From positions 1-64,000 of the forward strand of contig CAYGSU010000007.1 in assembly GCA_964352715.1 (NCBI GenBank): a stretch of DNA of 64,000 nt, given 5' to 3'. Shown here one piece after another: positions 50,364 through 59,409 of the stretch. This DNA is from JAVKBW01 sp964352715 (GTDB lineage: Bacteria; Pseudomonadota; Alphaproteobacteria; UBA8366; Aestuariispiraceae). Numbering within the stretch: position 1 is the stretch's first letter; each line of letters begins with the position of its first letter. Below the pieces are notes generated by a model that saw nothing but the letters and a program-made list of their open reading frames with translations, was not told where the DNA came from and made no database searches. The position numbers and the translations under genes were made by a program.

Positions 50364-51170
50364 CTACGGCGATGCCCGAACGGTCATTTCGCGGTAACGC
50401 TGGCGTCTCGCCGCCGGAATGTCGGCCGCCGAATAGAATGTTCCGTCCGAATTCGCACACAGGAAGGTCGACAACACGGAATCGTTCAAATGAAACGGCC
50501 TCGCCGTTCTGACGGTCGCGTTCAGCAATTCGGGATTCCTGGCCGCAATTTCGGTCAGAAGCGGGTCTGCGGCCAGCGCAAAGGCAGGAAACAGTTCCAG
50601 ATGCGTGCGCAGCTCGAACCCGTCGCCGCCAAGCCGGCAATAGGCGGCCGCGACCCTCGCCGTCATTGCAACATCGTCGTCGATCTCGACACAGGCAGAA
50701 AGAGTCGCCCCGTCCGATACCGCCTTGCGAAGGTCAGCAGTATCCGGCCTGGCTTTTGAACTCCAGACCCGCCTGCTCTGCACCACCGTCTGAAACCGGA
50801 ACTTCCGCAAGCTCGCAATCGGGATCAGGCGAACCGCCACGGTCTGCTGGCTGAGGGCATCCAGGGTGCTGGTATAGGACAGGATCGCATAGAACGGCCC
50901 GACATTGGTGAATCCGAAGGCATTCAGTCCGTAAACGCCGTAGCCCGGCGAATGCGACAGGATCGACGGCCCGCTGAAGCCCCAGACCGCGTTGCCCCGG
51001 CGCACCACATAGGGCAATGCAATCGCCGTCTGGTAAGGCGGCTGGCGTTCATCGAAGGTCTCGATGGCGTGGTCCGGTTCAAGATGGGCGACAAGCGATG
51101 CGCCGGCGCGAACCTGCTCCATCGCCGTGTCCGATAGGTTGATATTCAAATCTGTCGTCTGGTTTGTCAT
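50364..51170 (-). CDS. Unrecognised soluble protein
   Basis: About 268 residues from ATG 51170. There is no signal peptide, membrane segment or motif I recognise. It is of mixed alpha/beta character with several aromatic stretches (SPGYGVYGLNAFGFTNVGPF, about 79-98) and a C-terminal Arg-rich tail (AARRQRYREMT). Composition and codon use look like the neighbours, and it is divergent from the small basic gene at 51366. The coding call is good, the function unknown. Confidence 0.65.
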   Translation of the reverse strand: MTNQTTDLNINLSDTAMEQVRAGASLVAHLEPDHAIETFDERQPPYQTAIALPYVVRRGNAVWGFSGPSILSHSPGYGVYGLNAFGFTNVGPFYAILSYTSTLDALSQQTVAVRLIPIASLRKFRFQTVVQSRRVWSSKARPDTADLRKAVSDGATLSACVEIDDDVAMTARVAAAYCRLGGDGFELRTHLELFPAFALAADPLLTEIAARNPELLNATVRTARPFHLNDSVLSTFLCANSDGTFYSAADIPAARRQRYREMTVRASP

Positions 51171-51365
51171 GGCCAACATCTAAGCCTGCTTCGAGGCGAT
51201 TCGCCAACTCTGTATTCGGAACGCCGGACACAGCCGCCAGGAAATCCGGTGTCCGGCTTTTTCCGCGTTGTTTCACAAAGGCTTGGCTCTTGCCGTTCCG
51301 GATTCGGCAACACGGGTTGAGCGACCAATCCAACCGCGCCATGCTGCGGCCTGGAGCAAGAAACG

Positions 51366-51542
51366 ATGGCGACTAAAAAACCTGACCCGTCTTCCGGGGC
51401 TGCCCGGTCGAAAGCCGAAAGAGCCGAGCGTCTGGCCGCCCAGTTGCGCGCCAACCTCAAGAAGCGAAAGGCCCAGACACGTGACCGGATCGACAAGCAG
51501 GTTTCGCCGTCGCGCGACGATGGGGAATCGGGGCAATCTTGA
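51366..51542 (+). CDS. Small basic alpha-helical protein
   Basis: 58 residues from ATG 51366, with GGAG about 9 bases upstream. After a short flexible N-terminus (KKPDPSSGAAR) comes one long Lys/Arg/Ala-rich amphipathic helix (SKAERAERLAAQLRANLKKR onward, then KAQTRDR), then an acidic tail. Such short basic helices are seen next to dcd or murA in other alphaproteobacteria as I recall and may bind RNA or nucleoprotein. It precedes dcd by 109 bp on the same strand. Confidence 0.65.
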   Translation: MATKKPDPSSGAARSKAERAERLAAQLRANLKKRKAQTRDRIDKQVSPSRDDGESGQS

Positions 51543-51651
51543 CGCCGTTGCCGCAAAAACCCCATCCGACAGGCTTAGAAACACCACGTTTTACGATTTG
51601 ATTAGGGATGTCCCGGTCAACCAATCCAGTTTTGAAGAATAGGGTAACTGA

Positions 51652-52206
51652 ATGTCGATATTTCCGGATCATTGGATAAGAGAACGGGCACTGAAGGACA
51701 GAATGATCGATCCTTACGAAGACGGGCAGCGTCGGGAAGGAAAGATTTCGTATGGCGTATCTTCCTACGGGTACGACGCCCGGGTTTCCAACGAATTCAG
51801 GATTTTCACGAATGTCGATAACGCCATCGTCGATCCGAAGGAATTTTCGGATCACAGCTTTGTCGAGCGCACGGCCGATGTCTGCGTCATTCCGCCGAAT
51901 TCGTTTGCGCTGGCGCGCACGGTGGAATACTTCCGCATCCCGCGTGACGTGCTCGTCATCTGCCTTGGCAAGTCGACCTACGCCCGCTGCGGCATCATTG
52001 TGAACGTCACGCCGCTGGAACCGGAATGGGAAGGCCATGTAACGCTGGAGTTTTCCAACACGACGCCGTTGCCGGCCAAGATCTACGCCAATGAAGGCGC
52101 GTGCCAGTTTCTGTTCCTCAAGGGCGACAGCCCCTGCGATATTTCCTATGCGGACCGGGCCGGCAAGTATATGGGCCAGACCGGCGTCACCCTTCCGAAA
52201 TTGTAA
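51652..52206 (+). CDS. dcd: dCTP deaminase
   Basis: 184 residues of the trimeric dUTPase-like fold. Converts dCTP to dUTP for thymidylate synthesis. Motifs: SYGYDARVSNEFRIF near the N-terminus, KSTYARCGIIVNVTPLEPEW, and HVTLEFSNTTPLPAKIY with the catalytic Glu. The C-terminal tail (YMGQTGVTLPKL) is complete. A gap of about 110 bp separates it from the murA frame. Confidence 0.95.
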   Translation: MSIFPDHWIRERALKDRMIDPYEDGQRREGKISYGVSSYGYDARVSNEFRIFTNVDNAIVDPKEFSDHSFVERTADVCVIPPNSFALARTVEYFRIPRDVLVICLGKSTYARCGIIVNVTPLEPEWEGHVTLEFSNTTPLPAKIYANEGACQFLFLKGDSPCDISYADRAGKYMGQTGVTLPKL

Positions 52207-52318
52207 TCTTCCGATAATCGAGGCCTGAATGCCCCCTGACGACAGCAGTGCAACAAACCGCTTGGACCGTATTGAACGCGACCTCTACACTGAGCGGGTA
52301 GCACAAGAAAGAACTGGT

Positions 52319-53602
52319 ATGGACCGAATAAAGATCAGGGGCGGCATTCCGCTCAAGGGAACGATCCACGTCGCCGGTGCGAAAAACGCCGCGTTGCCGC
52401 TGATGGCCGCAAGCCTGCTGACCGATCAGCCGCTGACGCTGACGAACATTCCGTCGCTGGCGGATATCGACGGACTGACGAACCTGCTGGTGCAGCATGG
52501 CGTGACCGTCACGTTGCGCGGGGCCGGCACCACAGCCTCACTCGGTCAGGGCCGCGCCGTGACCTACGCGGCGGAGACCATCACCTCAACCACGGCTCCG
52601 TATGACCTGGTCCGCAAGATGCGGGCGAGCGTGCTGGTGCTCGGGCCCTTGCTCGCACGGTGCGGTGTGGCGACTGTCTCGCTGCCCGGCGGTTGCGCCA
52701 TCGGCACAAGGCCGGTCGATCTGCACCTGAAAGGCCTGCAGGCGCTGGGGGCGGAAATCGAACTCGAGCAGGGATACGTGGTTGCGAAAGCGCCCAAGGG
52801 GCTGCGGGGCGGCGAGGTGATTTTCCCGGCGGTTTCGGTCGGGGCAACGGAAAACCTGCTGATGGCGGCAGCGCTGGCCAAGGGCGAGACGCAACTGGTG
52901 AATGCCGCCCGCGAGCCTGAAGTGGTCGATCTGGCCGAATGCCTGATCGCCATGGGCGCGAAGATCGATGGCGTCGGCACCGACCGGCTGACCATCCAGG
53001 GTGTCGACACGCTGAACGGCGCAACCCATGAAATCGTTTCTGACCGCATTGAAACCGGCACCTACATGATGGCGGCAGCCGCGACACGCGGCGATGTCGA
53101 GCTGATCGGTGCGAAGGCAGGCATCCTCAATTCCGTCATCGAACATCTTCAGGAATCCGGCGTAACAATCACGCCGACGGCTGCAGGGCTTCGGGTGGCA
53201 GCCGATAATCTGCGCGGCATCGATGTGATGACCGAACCCTATCCGGGCTTTCCGACCGATCTTCAGGCCCAGATCATGGCAATGCTCGCCACGGCCGACG
53301 GCGCGTCGATGGTGACCGAGACGATTTTCGAAAACCGCTTCATGCATGTGCCGGAACTGATGCGGATGGGTGCGAACATCAATCTGCATGGCCGGTCGGC
53401 GATGGTACGCGGCGTCAGGCACCTGACCGGCGCCGAAGTGATGGCGACTGACCTGCGAGCGAGCGTATCGCTCGTTATCGCGGGGCTTGCGGCAACCGGT
53501 GAAACAACAGTAAACCGGGTGTATCATCTGGATCGCGGCTATGAACGCGTTGAAGAAAAACTTGCTGCCTGCGGCGCGGATATCGAACGGCTGAGCGGTT
53601 AA
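52319..53602 (+). CDS. murA: UDP-N-acetylglucosamine 1-carboxyvinyltransferase
   Basis: MurA transfers enolpyruvate from PEP to UDP-GlcNAc, the first step of peptidoglycan synthesis. The 427 residues from ATG 52319 start MDRIKIRGG as usual; the fosfomycin-target cysteine is present in LPGGCAIGTRPVDLHLKGL. GAKNAALPLMAASLL and the C-terminal RADLR-like segment ATDLRASVSLVIAGLAA are intact. An in-frame ATG at 52229 with GAGG 6 bases upstream would add 30 residues. I kept the family-typical start, but the longer form is possible. Confidence 0.95.
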   Translation: MDRIKIRGGIPLKGTIHVAGAKNAALPLMAASLLTDQPLTLTNIPSLADIDGLTNLLVQHGVTVTLRGAGTTASLGQGRAVTYAAETITSTTAPYDLVRKMRASVLVLGPLLARCGVATVSLPGGCAIGTRPVDLHLKGLQALGAEIELEQGYVVAKAPKGLRGGEVIFPAVSVGATENLLMAAALAKGETQLVNAAREPEVVDLAECLIAMGAKIDGVGTDRLTIQGVDTLNGATHEIVSDRIETGTYMMAAAATRGDVELIGAKAGILNSVIEHLQESGVTITPTAAGLRVAADNLRGIDVMTEPYPGFPTDLQAQIMAMLATADGASMVTETIFENRFMHVPELMRMGANINLHGRSAMVRGVRHLTGAEVMATDLRASVSLVIAGLAATGETTVNRVYHLDRGYERVEEKLAACGADIERLSG

Positions 53603-53638
53603 ACGAGAGGCTGACTAGCGTGCAGAGCGGATCGAACA

Positions 53639-54091
53639 ATGTCGGATAGCCAGCAAACAACCCTTTCGCTTCATGCACGGGATCTTGATGATCTGTCCGT
53701 TGTATCATCCATGGTGCAGGATGCCCTTCTGCCGATCGGCGATTTCAGTTTTCTGCGCGATGAGGGCCGTTTTATTATGGCGATCAACCGCTTCCAGTGG
53801 GAATCGGCAAAAGGCGATGGACCCTTTTTCCGCGTTCATTCCGGGCTGCGCTTCGATCACGTTCACAGTGTGCAATTCAAAAAGATAGACAGAGAGCAAA
53901 AAAAGCAGATTCTATCGCTGCTGGCGGTCGCCTGGGCCGAGGGCGAAGACGGCGAGCCGGACCAGGTGGTTCTGCAGTTCGCGGGCGGCCCGGCGGTTCG
54001 CCTCAAGGTCGGCGAATTGAATTGTACGCTTCAGGATCTGGGTGAACCTTGGCCGACGCAGTGGAAACCAGGGCATGAAACAAAAGAGTAA
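53639..54091 (+). CDS. DUF2948-family protein
   Basis: 150 residues: LHARDLDDLSVVSSMVQDAL, the FLRDEGRFIMAINRFQWE strand, HSGLRFDHVHSVQFKKID and GGPAVRLKVGELNCTLQDLG are the family hallmarks. DUF2948 commonly follows murA in alphaproteobacteria; no function is established that I know of. It lies 36 bp after murA and 6 bp before the Rieske gene, so all may be one transcript. Confidence 0.9.
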   Translation: MSDSQQTTLSLHARDLDDLSVVSSMVQDALLPIGDFSFLRDEGRFIMAINRFQWESAKGDGPFFRVHSGLRFDHVHSVQFKKIDREQKKQILSLLAVAWAEGEDGEPDQVVLQFAGGPAVRLKVGELNCTLQDLGEPWPTQWKPGHETKE

Positions 54092-54097
54092 ACGAAC

Positions 54098-55273
54098 ATG
54101 ACAGAGCATCAGACATTTGACCGAAATGATGACTATCGGTCGCTGAAAAAGCCGGAGCCAAGTTTGCCGGGATCCTGGTATTACGACCCGGCTGTATTCA
54201 AAGCCGAAATGGATCGCATCTTCAAACAGGAATGGCTGTATGTGTGCCATACCAGCGCGCTGCCGAAGCCGCTGTCCTACCGTACCTTTCAGATCGGCGA
54301 TCAGCCCGTTTTCGTTCTGCGCGATTCCGATGGCGAGTTGAAGGCATTCTACAACACCTGCCGGCATCGCGGTTCCATTTTGCTGACCGAGGAATCGGGC
54401 CAGTTGACCTCCAAGGCGATCATCTGCCCGTATCACCAATGGTGCTATCACAGCGACAATGGCCGACTGGTGAAAACATCGTCGTTTGCCGATCCGGCCG
54501 GTTTCGAGAAGTCCGACTACGGGCTCTATCCCATCGCTGTGCGGGAATGGCGCGGCTGCATCATGGTCAACCTGAACACCGACGCGCCCTGGGATATCGA
54601 GGAAATCTTTTTCCGGTCGTCTGGTGAAGTTGCGAACTATCCGCTGGAGGATATGGTTGTCGGCCATGTCTGGCGCAAAGAGATGGCCTGTAACTGGAAG
54701 TCTTTCTGGGAAAACTTCAACGAATGCCTGCACTGCCCGAACGTTCATCCTGAACTCGTCGATCTGGTTCCCTTGTACGGGCGACGTATTGTTGATCCAC
54801 GGGACGTCCCGGGATGGCAGGATCACGAAGCAGACAGCGATCCGAAATACCGCGGAGGCCTGCGCAGCAATGCTGAAACCTGGTCTCTGGACGGACTGGC
54901 CCAAGGGCATATCATCTCGACATTGACCGAAGCGGACAGACAGCGCGGTCAGATTTATACGGTCAGCCTGCCCACGATGTTCATCGGGGCCTATTCGGAC
55001 CATGTCAGGATTGTGCGGCTGATGCCGACTGGCCCTGAAACGACGGAACTGGTCTCTGAATGGCTGTTCACGCCTGAAACCCTGAACGCTGATGACTACG
55101 ACATCAACAATGTCGTGGAATTTGCGAAAATCGTCATGGATCAGGACCTGAAAGCGTGCGAACTGAATCAGCGCGGTCTGCATTCAGCGCGTTTCGAGCA
55201 GGGCGTGCTGATGCCCGAGGAATACTATTTAAAGGGCTTCCAGGACTGGGTGCGCAAGGCGCTGGACAGCTGA
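54098..55273 (+). CDS. Rieske non-heme iron oxygenase, alpha subunit
   Basis: 391 residues. The Rieske [2Fe-2S] ligands are C88-x-H90 and C110-xx-H113 (CRH, CPYH). The mononuclear iron histidines are in FNECLHCPNVHPEL (about 209-222), with the bridging Asp further on. The overall sequence fits the quaternary-ammonium branch (carnitine, glycine betaine or related oxygenases, CntA/GbcA-like) more than the aromatic dioxygenases. No reductase or ferredoxin gene is adjacent, so electrons must come from elsewhere. The substrate is inferred only at branch level. Confidence 0.88.
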   Translation: MTEHQTFDRNDDYRSLKKPEPSLPGSWYYDPAVFKAEMDRIFKQEWLYVCHTSALPKPLSYRTFQIGDQPVFVLRDSDGELKAFYNTCRHRGSILLTEESGQLTSKAIICPYHQWCYHSDNGRLVKTSSFADPAGFEKSDYGLYPIAVREWRGCIMVNLNTDAPWDIEEIFFRSSGEVANYPLEDMVVGHVWRKEMACNWKSFWENFNECLHCPNVHPELVDLVPLYGRRIVDPRDVPGWQDHEADSDPKYRGGLRSNAETWSLDGLAQGHIISTLTEADRQRGQIYTVSLPTMFIGAYSDHVRIVRLMPTGPETTELVSEWLFTPETLNADDYDINNVVEFAKIVMDQDLKACELNQRGLHSARFEQGVLMPEEYYLKGFQDWVRKALDS

Positions 55274-55299
55274 ACGAAACACGTGAAGGAAAGTGAAGT

Positions 55300-55680
55300 A
55301 TGGCAGATATCGACCGAGCAGCACTGATCGAACAGCTCAATGCGTTGACCGATGAGGACGATGCAAAGGCGCTTGCCGCCGGCCGCGAGGCGGCCCGCAT
55401 CGTAGAGTCGTCCGGTCTTGACTGGAACGATGTGCTGTTTCCGGTCGCAGCGAATGATTCCGATGCTGACGACGATGTAACGATCCGTCCGGCGGTCGAT
55501 CTGTCCGACCTGCCGGAAGATGAAGCCGGGCAGGTTGAGATGCTTCTTGCACGCGACGATCTGAACGAAGATACGCGTGACGATCTGGAAACCTTCAAGC
55601 AGGACATCGCAAACGGTGCTCTTGCGGAAGAAGACCGGCAGTATCTTCGCGCCCTTCTGGCGCGCCTGGGAACGTCCTGA
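55300..55680 (+). CDS. Small acidic protein of unknown function
   Basis: 126 residues from ATG 55300, with AAGGAAAG upstream. It is strongly acidic and helical, with Ala/Leu/Asp/Glu-rich segments (ALIEQLNALTDEDDAKALAA; EDRQYLRALLARLG) and no signal or membrane region. It follows the Rieske gene by 26 bp on the same strand and could be a partner or an unrelated small protein. I recognise no family. Confidence 0.6.
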   Translation: MADIDRAALIEQLNALTDEDDAKALAAGREAARIVESSGLDWNDVLFPVAANDSDADDDVTIRPAVDLSDLPEDEAGQVEMLLARDDLNEDTRDDLETFKQDIANGALAEEDRQYLRALLARLGTS

Positions 55681-55708
55681 ATGAGATCTGATGCCGGGGC
55701 AACTGGCG

Positions 55709-56041
55709 TCAGACCATTTTTTCCTCGCTTACAAGGCCGCCCATCCATTTAAGGTCACCCCGAAGACGCTGTCGCTTGAGGACTTTTTCCTGCGCGGCAG
55801 CCGGCAGCTCGCCCAATGAGATCATCCGTTTGTCGATCATCAGTTCGATCAGATCCTCGATAACCCGCGCCATTTCCCTGTCGCTTTCGCTCAGGGCGGT
55901 GCTTCGGTCGTCGATTTCCGCCGATTTCTTCAGGAAAGCAAGAAGCGCAGGATCGTGCGGCGGCACGATGGTACCACCTGCGACCATTTTCTGGTGCACG
56001 CCGATAACGGCGCCTGAACTGTCTTTTGTTACGAACGGCAT
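55709..56041 (-). CDS. Small protein of an uncharacterised proteobacterial family
   Basis: 110 residues. The N-terminal FVTKDSSGAVIGVHQ reads like a short beta-hairpin, followed by helical Arg/Glu/Leu-rich sequence (VIEDLIELMIDKRMISLGEL). I recall similar proteins in marine proteobacteria annotated as 'tryptophan synthase beta subunit-like', a label without functional support. It is divergent from the TerB-like gene and convergent with the acidic protein gene. Confidence 0.65.
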   Translation of the reverse strand: MPFVTKDSSGAVIGVHQKMVAGGTIVPPHDPALLAFLKKSAEIDDRSTALSESDREMARVIEDLIELMIDKRMISLGELPAAAQEKVLKRQRLRGDLKWMGGLVSEEKMV

Positions 56042-56166
56042 ACCCCGTACCTTATACCGGTTATTGGAAAATCAAAACGGAACGTAAAGGAGTAGCATCG
56101 GCTACCAGCTTGTCGAACAGTTTGTTTCAGGCTTCTATAGCGCCTGGACAACGGGACTATTCAGTC

Positions 56167-56601
56167 ATGGCCGGCTTGTGGGAAAACCTGCGCGATGCTG
56201 TTCAAAGCACGGCGGAACGGCACAAAAACCGCCCTTTTCTTGAAGCGGCAATGGCGGCCTGTGCGTATATTGCGCTGGCGGATGGGTATGTGTCGATTGG
56301 CGAGCGAGGGCGGATAGACGACATACTGGCACAGCTTGAACAGTTGCGCGTGTTCGATCCGCATGAAGGCGTAAACGTGTTCAACGACTACGTTGATGCG
56401 CTGAACGAGGATCCGGAAGCCGGCAAGGCAACCGTCTTTTCAGCCATCGAGAAAATGGCTGCGGACGAAGAGGCGGCATTGCTCGTTGCGCGAATCTGCA
56501 TAGCGATAAGCAATGCCGACGGCGAGTTCTCGGACAATGAACGGCTTGCCGTGGTCGAGGTGTGTGATGTGCTGAAGACGTCAGAAAATCTCATAGACTG
56601 A
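56167..56601 (+). CDS. TerB-like (tellurite resistance TerB domain) protein
   Basis: 144 residues from ATG 56167; the frame extends upstream to 56026, but that part looks non-coding. The TerB helical-bundle domain carries paired acidic loops, ALADGYVSIGER (about 39-50) and ISNADGEFSDNERLAVVEV (about 113-131), which can bind metal. The domain occurs in stress and tellurite-response proteins and in many proteins with no link to tellurium. There is no other ter gene here, so a specific role cannot be given. Confidence 0.8.
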   Translation: MAGLWENLRDAVQSTAERHKNRPFLEAAMAACAYIALADGYVSIGERGRIDDILAQLEQLRVFDPHEGVNVFNDYVDALNEDPEAGKATVFSAIEKMAADEEAALLVARICIAISNADGEFSDNERLAVVEVCDVLKTSENLID

Positions 56602-56708
56602 CAACGGTAAAACTTAACGACAAAAACAAAAACTCTCTGCAACCAGGTGTGACAGATGGCCGGATAAGGGCACCGTCACGTTCAACCAAACACTATTCGG
56701 GGGAAACT

Positions 56709-57827
56709 ATGCATATCGGTGTACCTAAGGAAATCAAGATTCATGAATATCGTGTCGGCCTTGTGCCGGGCAGCGTGCGGGAACTGATTCATCACGGTCA
56801 TAAAGTGTCTGTAGAAACCGGCGCGGGGTCCGGCGTCGGCATCTCTGACGATGACTATGCCAGCGTTGGCGCATCGATCATCCGCACGGCCAAGGAAATC
56901 TTCGAAACCGCCGATATGATCGTCAAGGTCAAGGAACCGCAGCCGGAAGAATGCGCCATGCTGCGCGAAGGGCAGATCCTGTTCACCTATCTGCATCTGG
57001 CGGCTGACGAAGCGCAAACAAAGGCGCTGATCGATTCAGGATGCATCGCCATCGCCTATGAAACGGTAACCGACAATGTCGGCCGCCTGCCATTGCTTGC
57101 GCCGATGAGTGAGGTTGCAGGGCGGATGAGCGTTCAGGTCGGCGCGCATTATCTGGAAAAGGAACAGGGCGGCGCCGGTGTTTTGCTCGGCGGTGTTCCC
57201 GGTGTTCCGGCAGCGAATGTCGTTGTTGTCGGCGGCGGCGTTTCCGGCACCAATGCAGCCCGCATGGCGATGGGCATGGAAGCCAAGGTGACCGTTATCG
57301 ACAAGTCGCTCGACCGGTTAACCATGCTGGACATGCAGTTCGGACCGACCCTGAATACCATTTATTCAACCGTCGACAACCTTGAGCGCTATGTGTCTGA
57401 CGCCGATCTTGTTGTCGGCGCGGTGCTTGTGCCGGGGGCGGCCGCGCCGAAGGTGATCACGAAAGACATCGTGAAATCGATGCGGCCCGGGTCGGTCTTC
57501 GTCGATATCGCCATCGATCAGGGCGGATGTTCCGAAACGTCCAAACCGACCAGCCATTCCGATCCGGTCTACATGGTTGACGACGTAGTGCACTATTGTG
57601 TGACCAACATGCCCGGCGCCGTGGCGCGCACATCGACCTTCGCACTGAACAACGCAACGCTTCCGTTCGCCGTTCAGCTTGCGAATTTGGGCTACCGAAA
57701 AGCCCTCGCAAACAACCTCAATCTGGCGAATGGCCTGAACATTCATGCCGGGCGCGTCACCTACAAGGCTGTCGCGACGACCTTCGGTCTGGACTACATA
57801 CCGACAGAAGAGGCTTTGCGACTCTGA
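56709..57827 (+). CDS. ald: Alanine dehydrogenase
   Basis: Ald interconverts L-alanine and pyruvate plus ammonia with NAD. The 372 residues from ATG 56709 (GGGGGAAA ribosome site) start MHIGVPKEIKIHEYRVGL; KVKEPQPEEC, the Rossmann motif VVGGGVSGTNAARMAMGM and SVFVDIAIDQGGCSETSKP are typical. With the putrescine-type aminotransferase downstream, which likely uses pyruvate as acceptor, Ald would regenerate pyruvate and release ammonium. Confidence 0.95.
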   Translation: MHIGVPKEIKIHEYRVGLVPGSVRELIHHGHKVSVETGAGSGVGISDDDYASVGASIIRTAKEIFETADMIVKVKEPQPEECAMLREGQILFTYLHLAADEAQTKALIDSGCIAIAYETVTDNVGRLPLLAPMSEVAGRMSVQVGAHYLEKEQGGAGVLLGGVPGVPAANVVVVGGGVSGTNAARMAMGMEAKVTVIDKSLDRLTMLDMQFGPTLNTIYSTVDNLERYVSDADLVVGAVLVPGAAAPKVITKDIVKSMRPGSVFVDIAIDQGGCSETSKPTSHSDPVYMVDDVVHYCVTNMPGAVARTSTFALNNATLPFAVQLANLGYRKALANNLNLANGLNIHAGRVTYKAVATTFGLDYIPTEEALRL

Positions 57828-57843
57828 AAATGTGCTAGTGTAC

Positions 57844-57908
57844 CCCGTTGAAAGACGATGAACGGGATCATTGACCAGCCGGACGGCAGAGCGTACGCCT
57901 TGCCGTCC
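57844..57908. promoter_or_regulatory. Tandem inverted repeats between ald and the glutamine-synthetase-like gene
   Basis: CCCGTT (57844-57849)/AACGGG (57861-57866), then GGACGGCA (57881-57888)/TGCCGTCC (57901-57908) with a palindromic GCGTACGC in the loop. They may be transcript-stabilising or attenuating hairpins or an operator ahead of the ligase gene at 57931. Pairing is seen, function inferred. Confidence 0.4.
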
Positions 57909-57930
57909 GTCACAACATAAACAGGTTCAC

Positions 57931-59274
57931 ATGACAAAACTAACGGAGTGGGTGCGCGAGCATCGTATCGACGAGGTCGAGTGCCTCGTGCCGGATATTT
58001 CAGGTATCATGCGCGGCAAGATCGTTCCGCGCGAAAAGTTCATCAATGGGCTGGCCGACAGAGGCTTGCGCATCCCCGAGGCGGTTTTCCTGCAAACGGT
58101 GACGGGCGATTTCGTCGACGAATCGGAAGTCATCGACGAAACCAACCGGGATATCTTCATGCTGCCGGACCCGGATTCCATCCGCCCGGTTCCCTGGTAT
58201 TCCGAACCCACCGCCCAGGTGATCTGCGACGCGATGTATCTAGACGGCAAGCCGGTGGAATTTGCGCCCCGGCAGGTCCTGAAGCGGGTTGTTGGCCTGT
58301 TCGAGAAAAAAGGCCTCAAGCCGGTCGTCGCGCCTGAGCTTGAATTCTATTTTATCAAGAAGAACCTGGACCCGGACGTTCCACTGGAAATGCCGGAAGG
58401 TCAATCAGGCCGCCAGGAGTACGGCCGGCAAGCCTATGGTATTGAGGCGGCGAACGAATTCGATCCCATCATCGAGGATATCTACGACTATTGCGAGGCT
58501 TCGCAAATCGACATCGATACAATGGCGCATGAAGCCGGCGCGGCGCAGATGGAGATCAATTTCAACCACGGCGACCCCATCGATCTTGCCGATCAGGTGT
58601 TCCTGTTCAAACGGACAGTTCGCCAGGCAGCGCTGAAACACGGCGTCTATGCAACATTCATGGCCAAACCGCATCAGCATGAGCCGGGCTCGGCGATGCA
58701 TATCCACCAGTCCATTCTGGATATCGAAACCGGGAGGAACATCTTTGTAACTGAAGCAGGTCGCGACTCCCGGAAACTGCTAAATTATATCGGCGGTCTG
58801 CAGCGCTATGTATCACCGGCCATGCCACTGGTGGCGTCCAACGTAAACGCCTATCGACGGCTGACACCTTATTCGGATGCGCCGATCAACGTGCATTGGG
58901 GATACGATAACCGCACCGTCGGTTTGCGGGTGCCGATTTCCGCCCCTGCCGCCCGTCGTGTCGAAAACCGCCTGGCCGGCGCCGATGCCAACCCTTATCT
59001 GGCAATGGCGGCGACACTCGCTGCAGGATATCTGGGCCTCAAGGAACGGTCTCAGGCCGCCAAGCCGGTGGATGGCGATGCGTACAGATTTGCCTACGCC
59101 CTTCCCCGCCACCTGCATGACTCGTTGTACAAACTGAACCATTGCCGCCCCCTGAAGGATGTCCTGGGCGAAAAATTCGTGAAGGTTCTGAGCGAAGTAA
59201 AGAATTACGAACACGACCTTTACATGCGGGTAATTTCATCCTGGGAGCGGGAAAACCTGCTTTTGAACGTTTAA
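57931..59274 (+). CDS. Glutamine-synthetase-family ligase (gamma-glutamylpolyamine synthetase-like)
   Basis: 447 residues from ATG 57931 with AGG 6 bases upstream. GS-family features: KPVVAPELEFYFIKK, the EAGAAQMEINFNHGD active-site strand, MAKPHQHEPGSAMHIHQSI (ATP and metal site), and NRTVGLRVP with APAARRVENRLAGADANPYL. The sequence fits PuuA-like enzymes, which glutamylate putrescine or other amines, better than housekeeping GlnA, and its neighbours support this. The aminotransferase starts 135 bp after its stop. Confidence 0.9.
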   Translation: MTKLTEWVREHRIDEVECLVPDISGIMRGKIVPREKFINGLADRGLRIPEAVFLQTVTGDFVDESEVIDETNRDIFMLPDPDSIRPVPWYSEPTAQVICDAMYLDGKPVEFAPRQVLKRVVGLFEKKGLKPVVAPELEFYFIKKNLDPDVPLEMPEGQSGRQEYGRQAYGIEAANEFDPIIEDIYDYCEASQIDIDTMAHEAGAAQMEINFNHGDPIDLADQVFLFKRTVRQAALKHGVYATFMAKPHQHEPGSAMHIHQSILDIETGRNIFVTEAGRDSRKLLNYIGGLQRYVSPAMPLVASNVNAYRRLTPYSDAPINVHWGYDNRTVGLRVPISAPAARRVENRLAGADANPYLAMAATLAAGYLGLKERSQAAKPVDGDAYRFAYALPRHLHDSLYKLNHCRPLKDVLGEKFVKVLSEVKNYEHDLYMRVISSWERENLLLNV

Positions 59275-59409
59275 CATCGAGAGTATAGTCCGGATATGAC
59301 GTCGGATTTGAAAACAGAACTCCTCATTCTCTGTGCACGGATCGGATACACGCCACCTGCGCCAGTGTAGCTATCTTTGTTTCAATGCTACTTGTTGGAG
59401 GATCTGAAA

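Noticed and set aside
56167..56601. Tellurite resistance locus
   Set aside because: A lone TerB domain without terC, terD or terZ genes does not support metal resistance.
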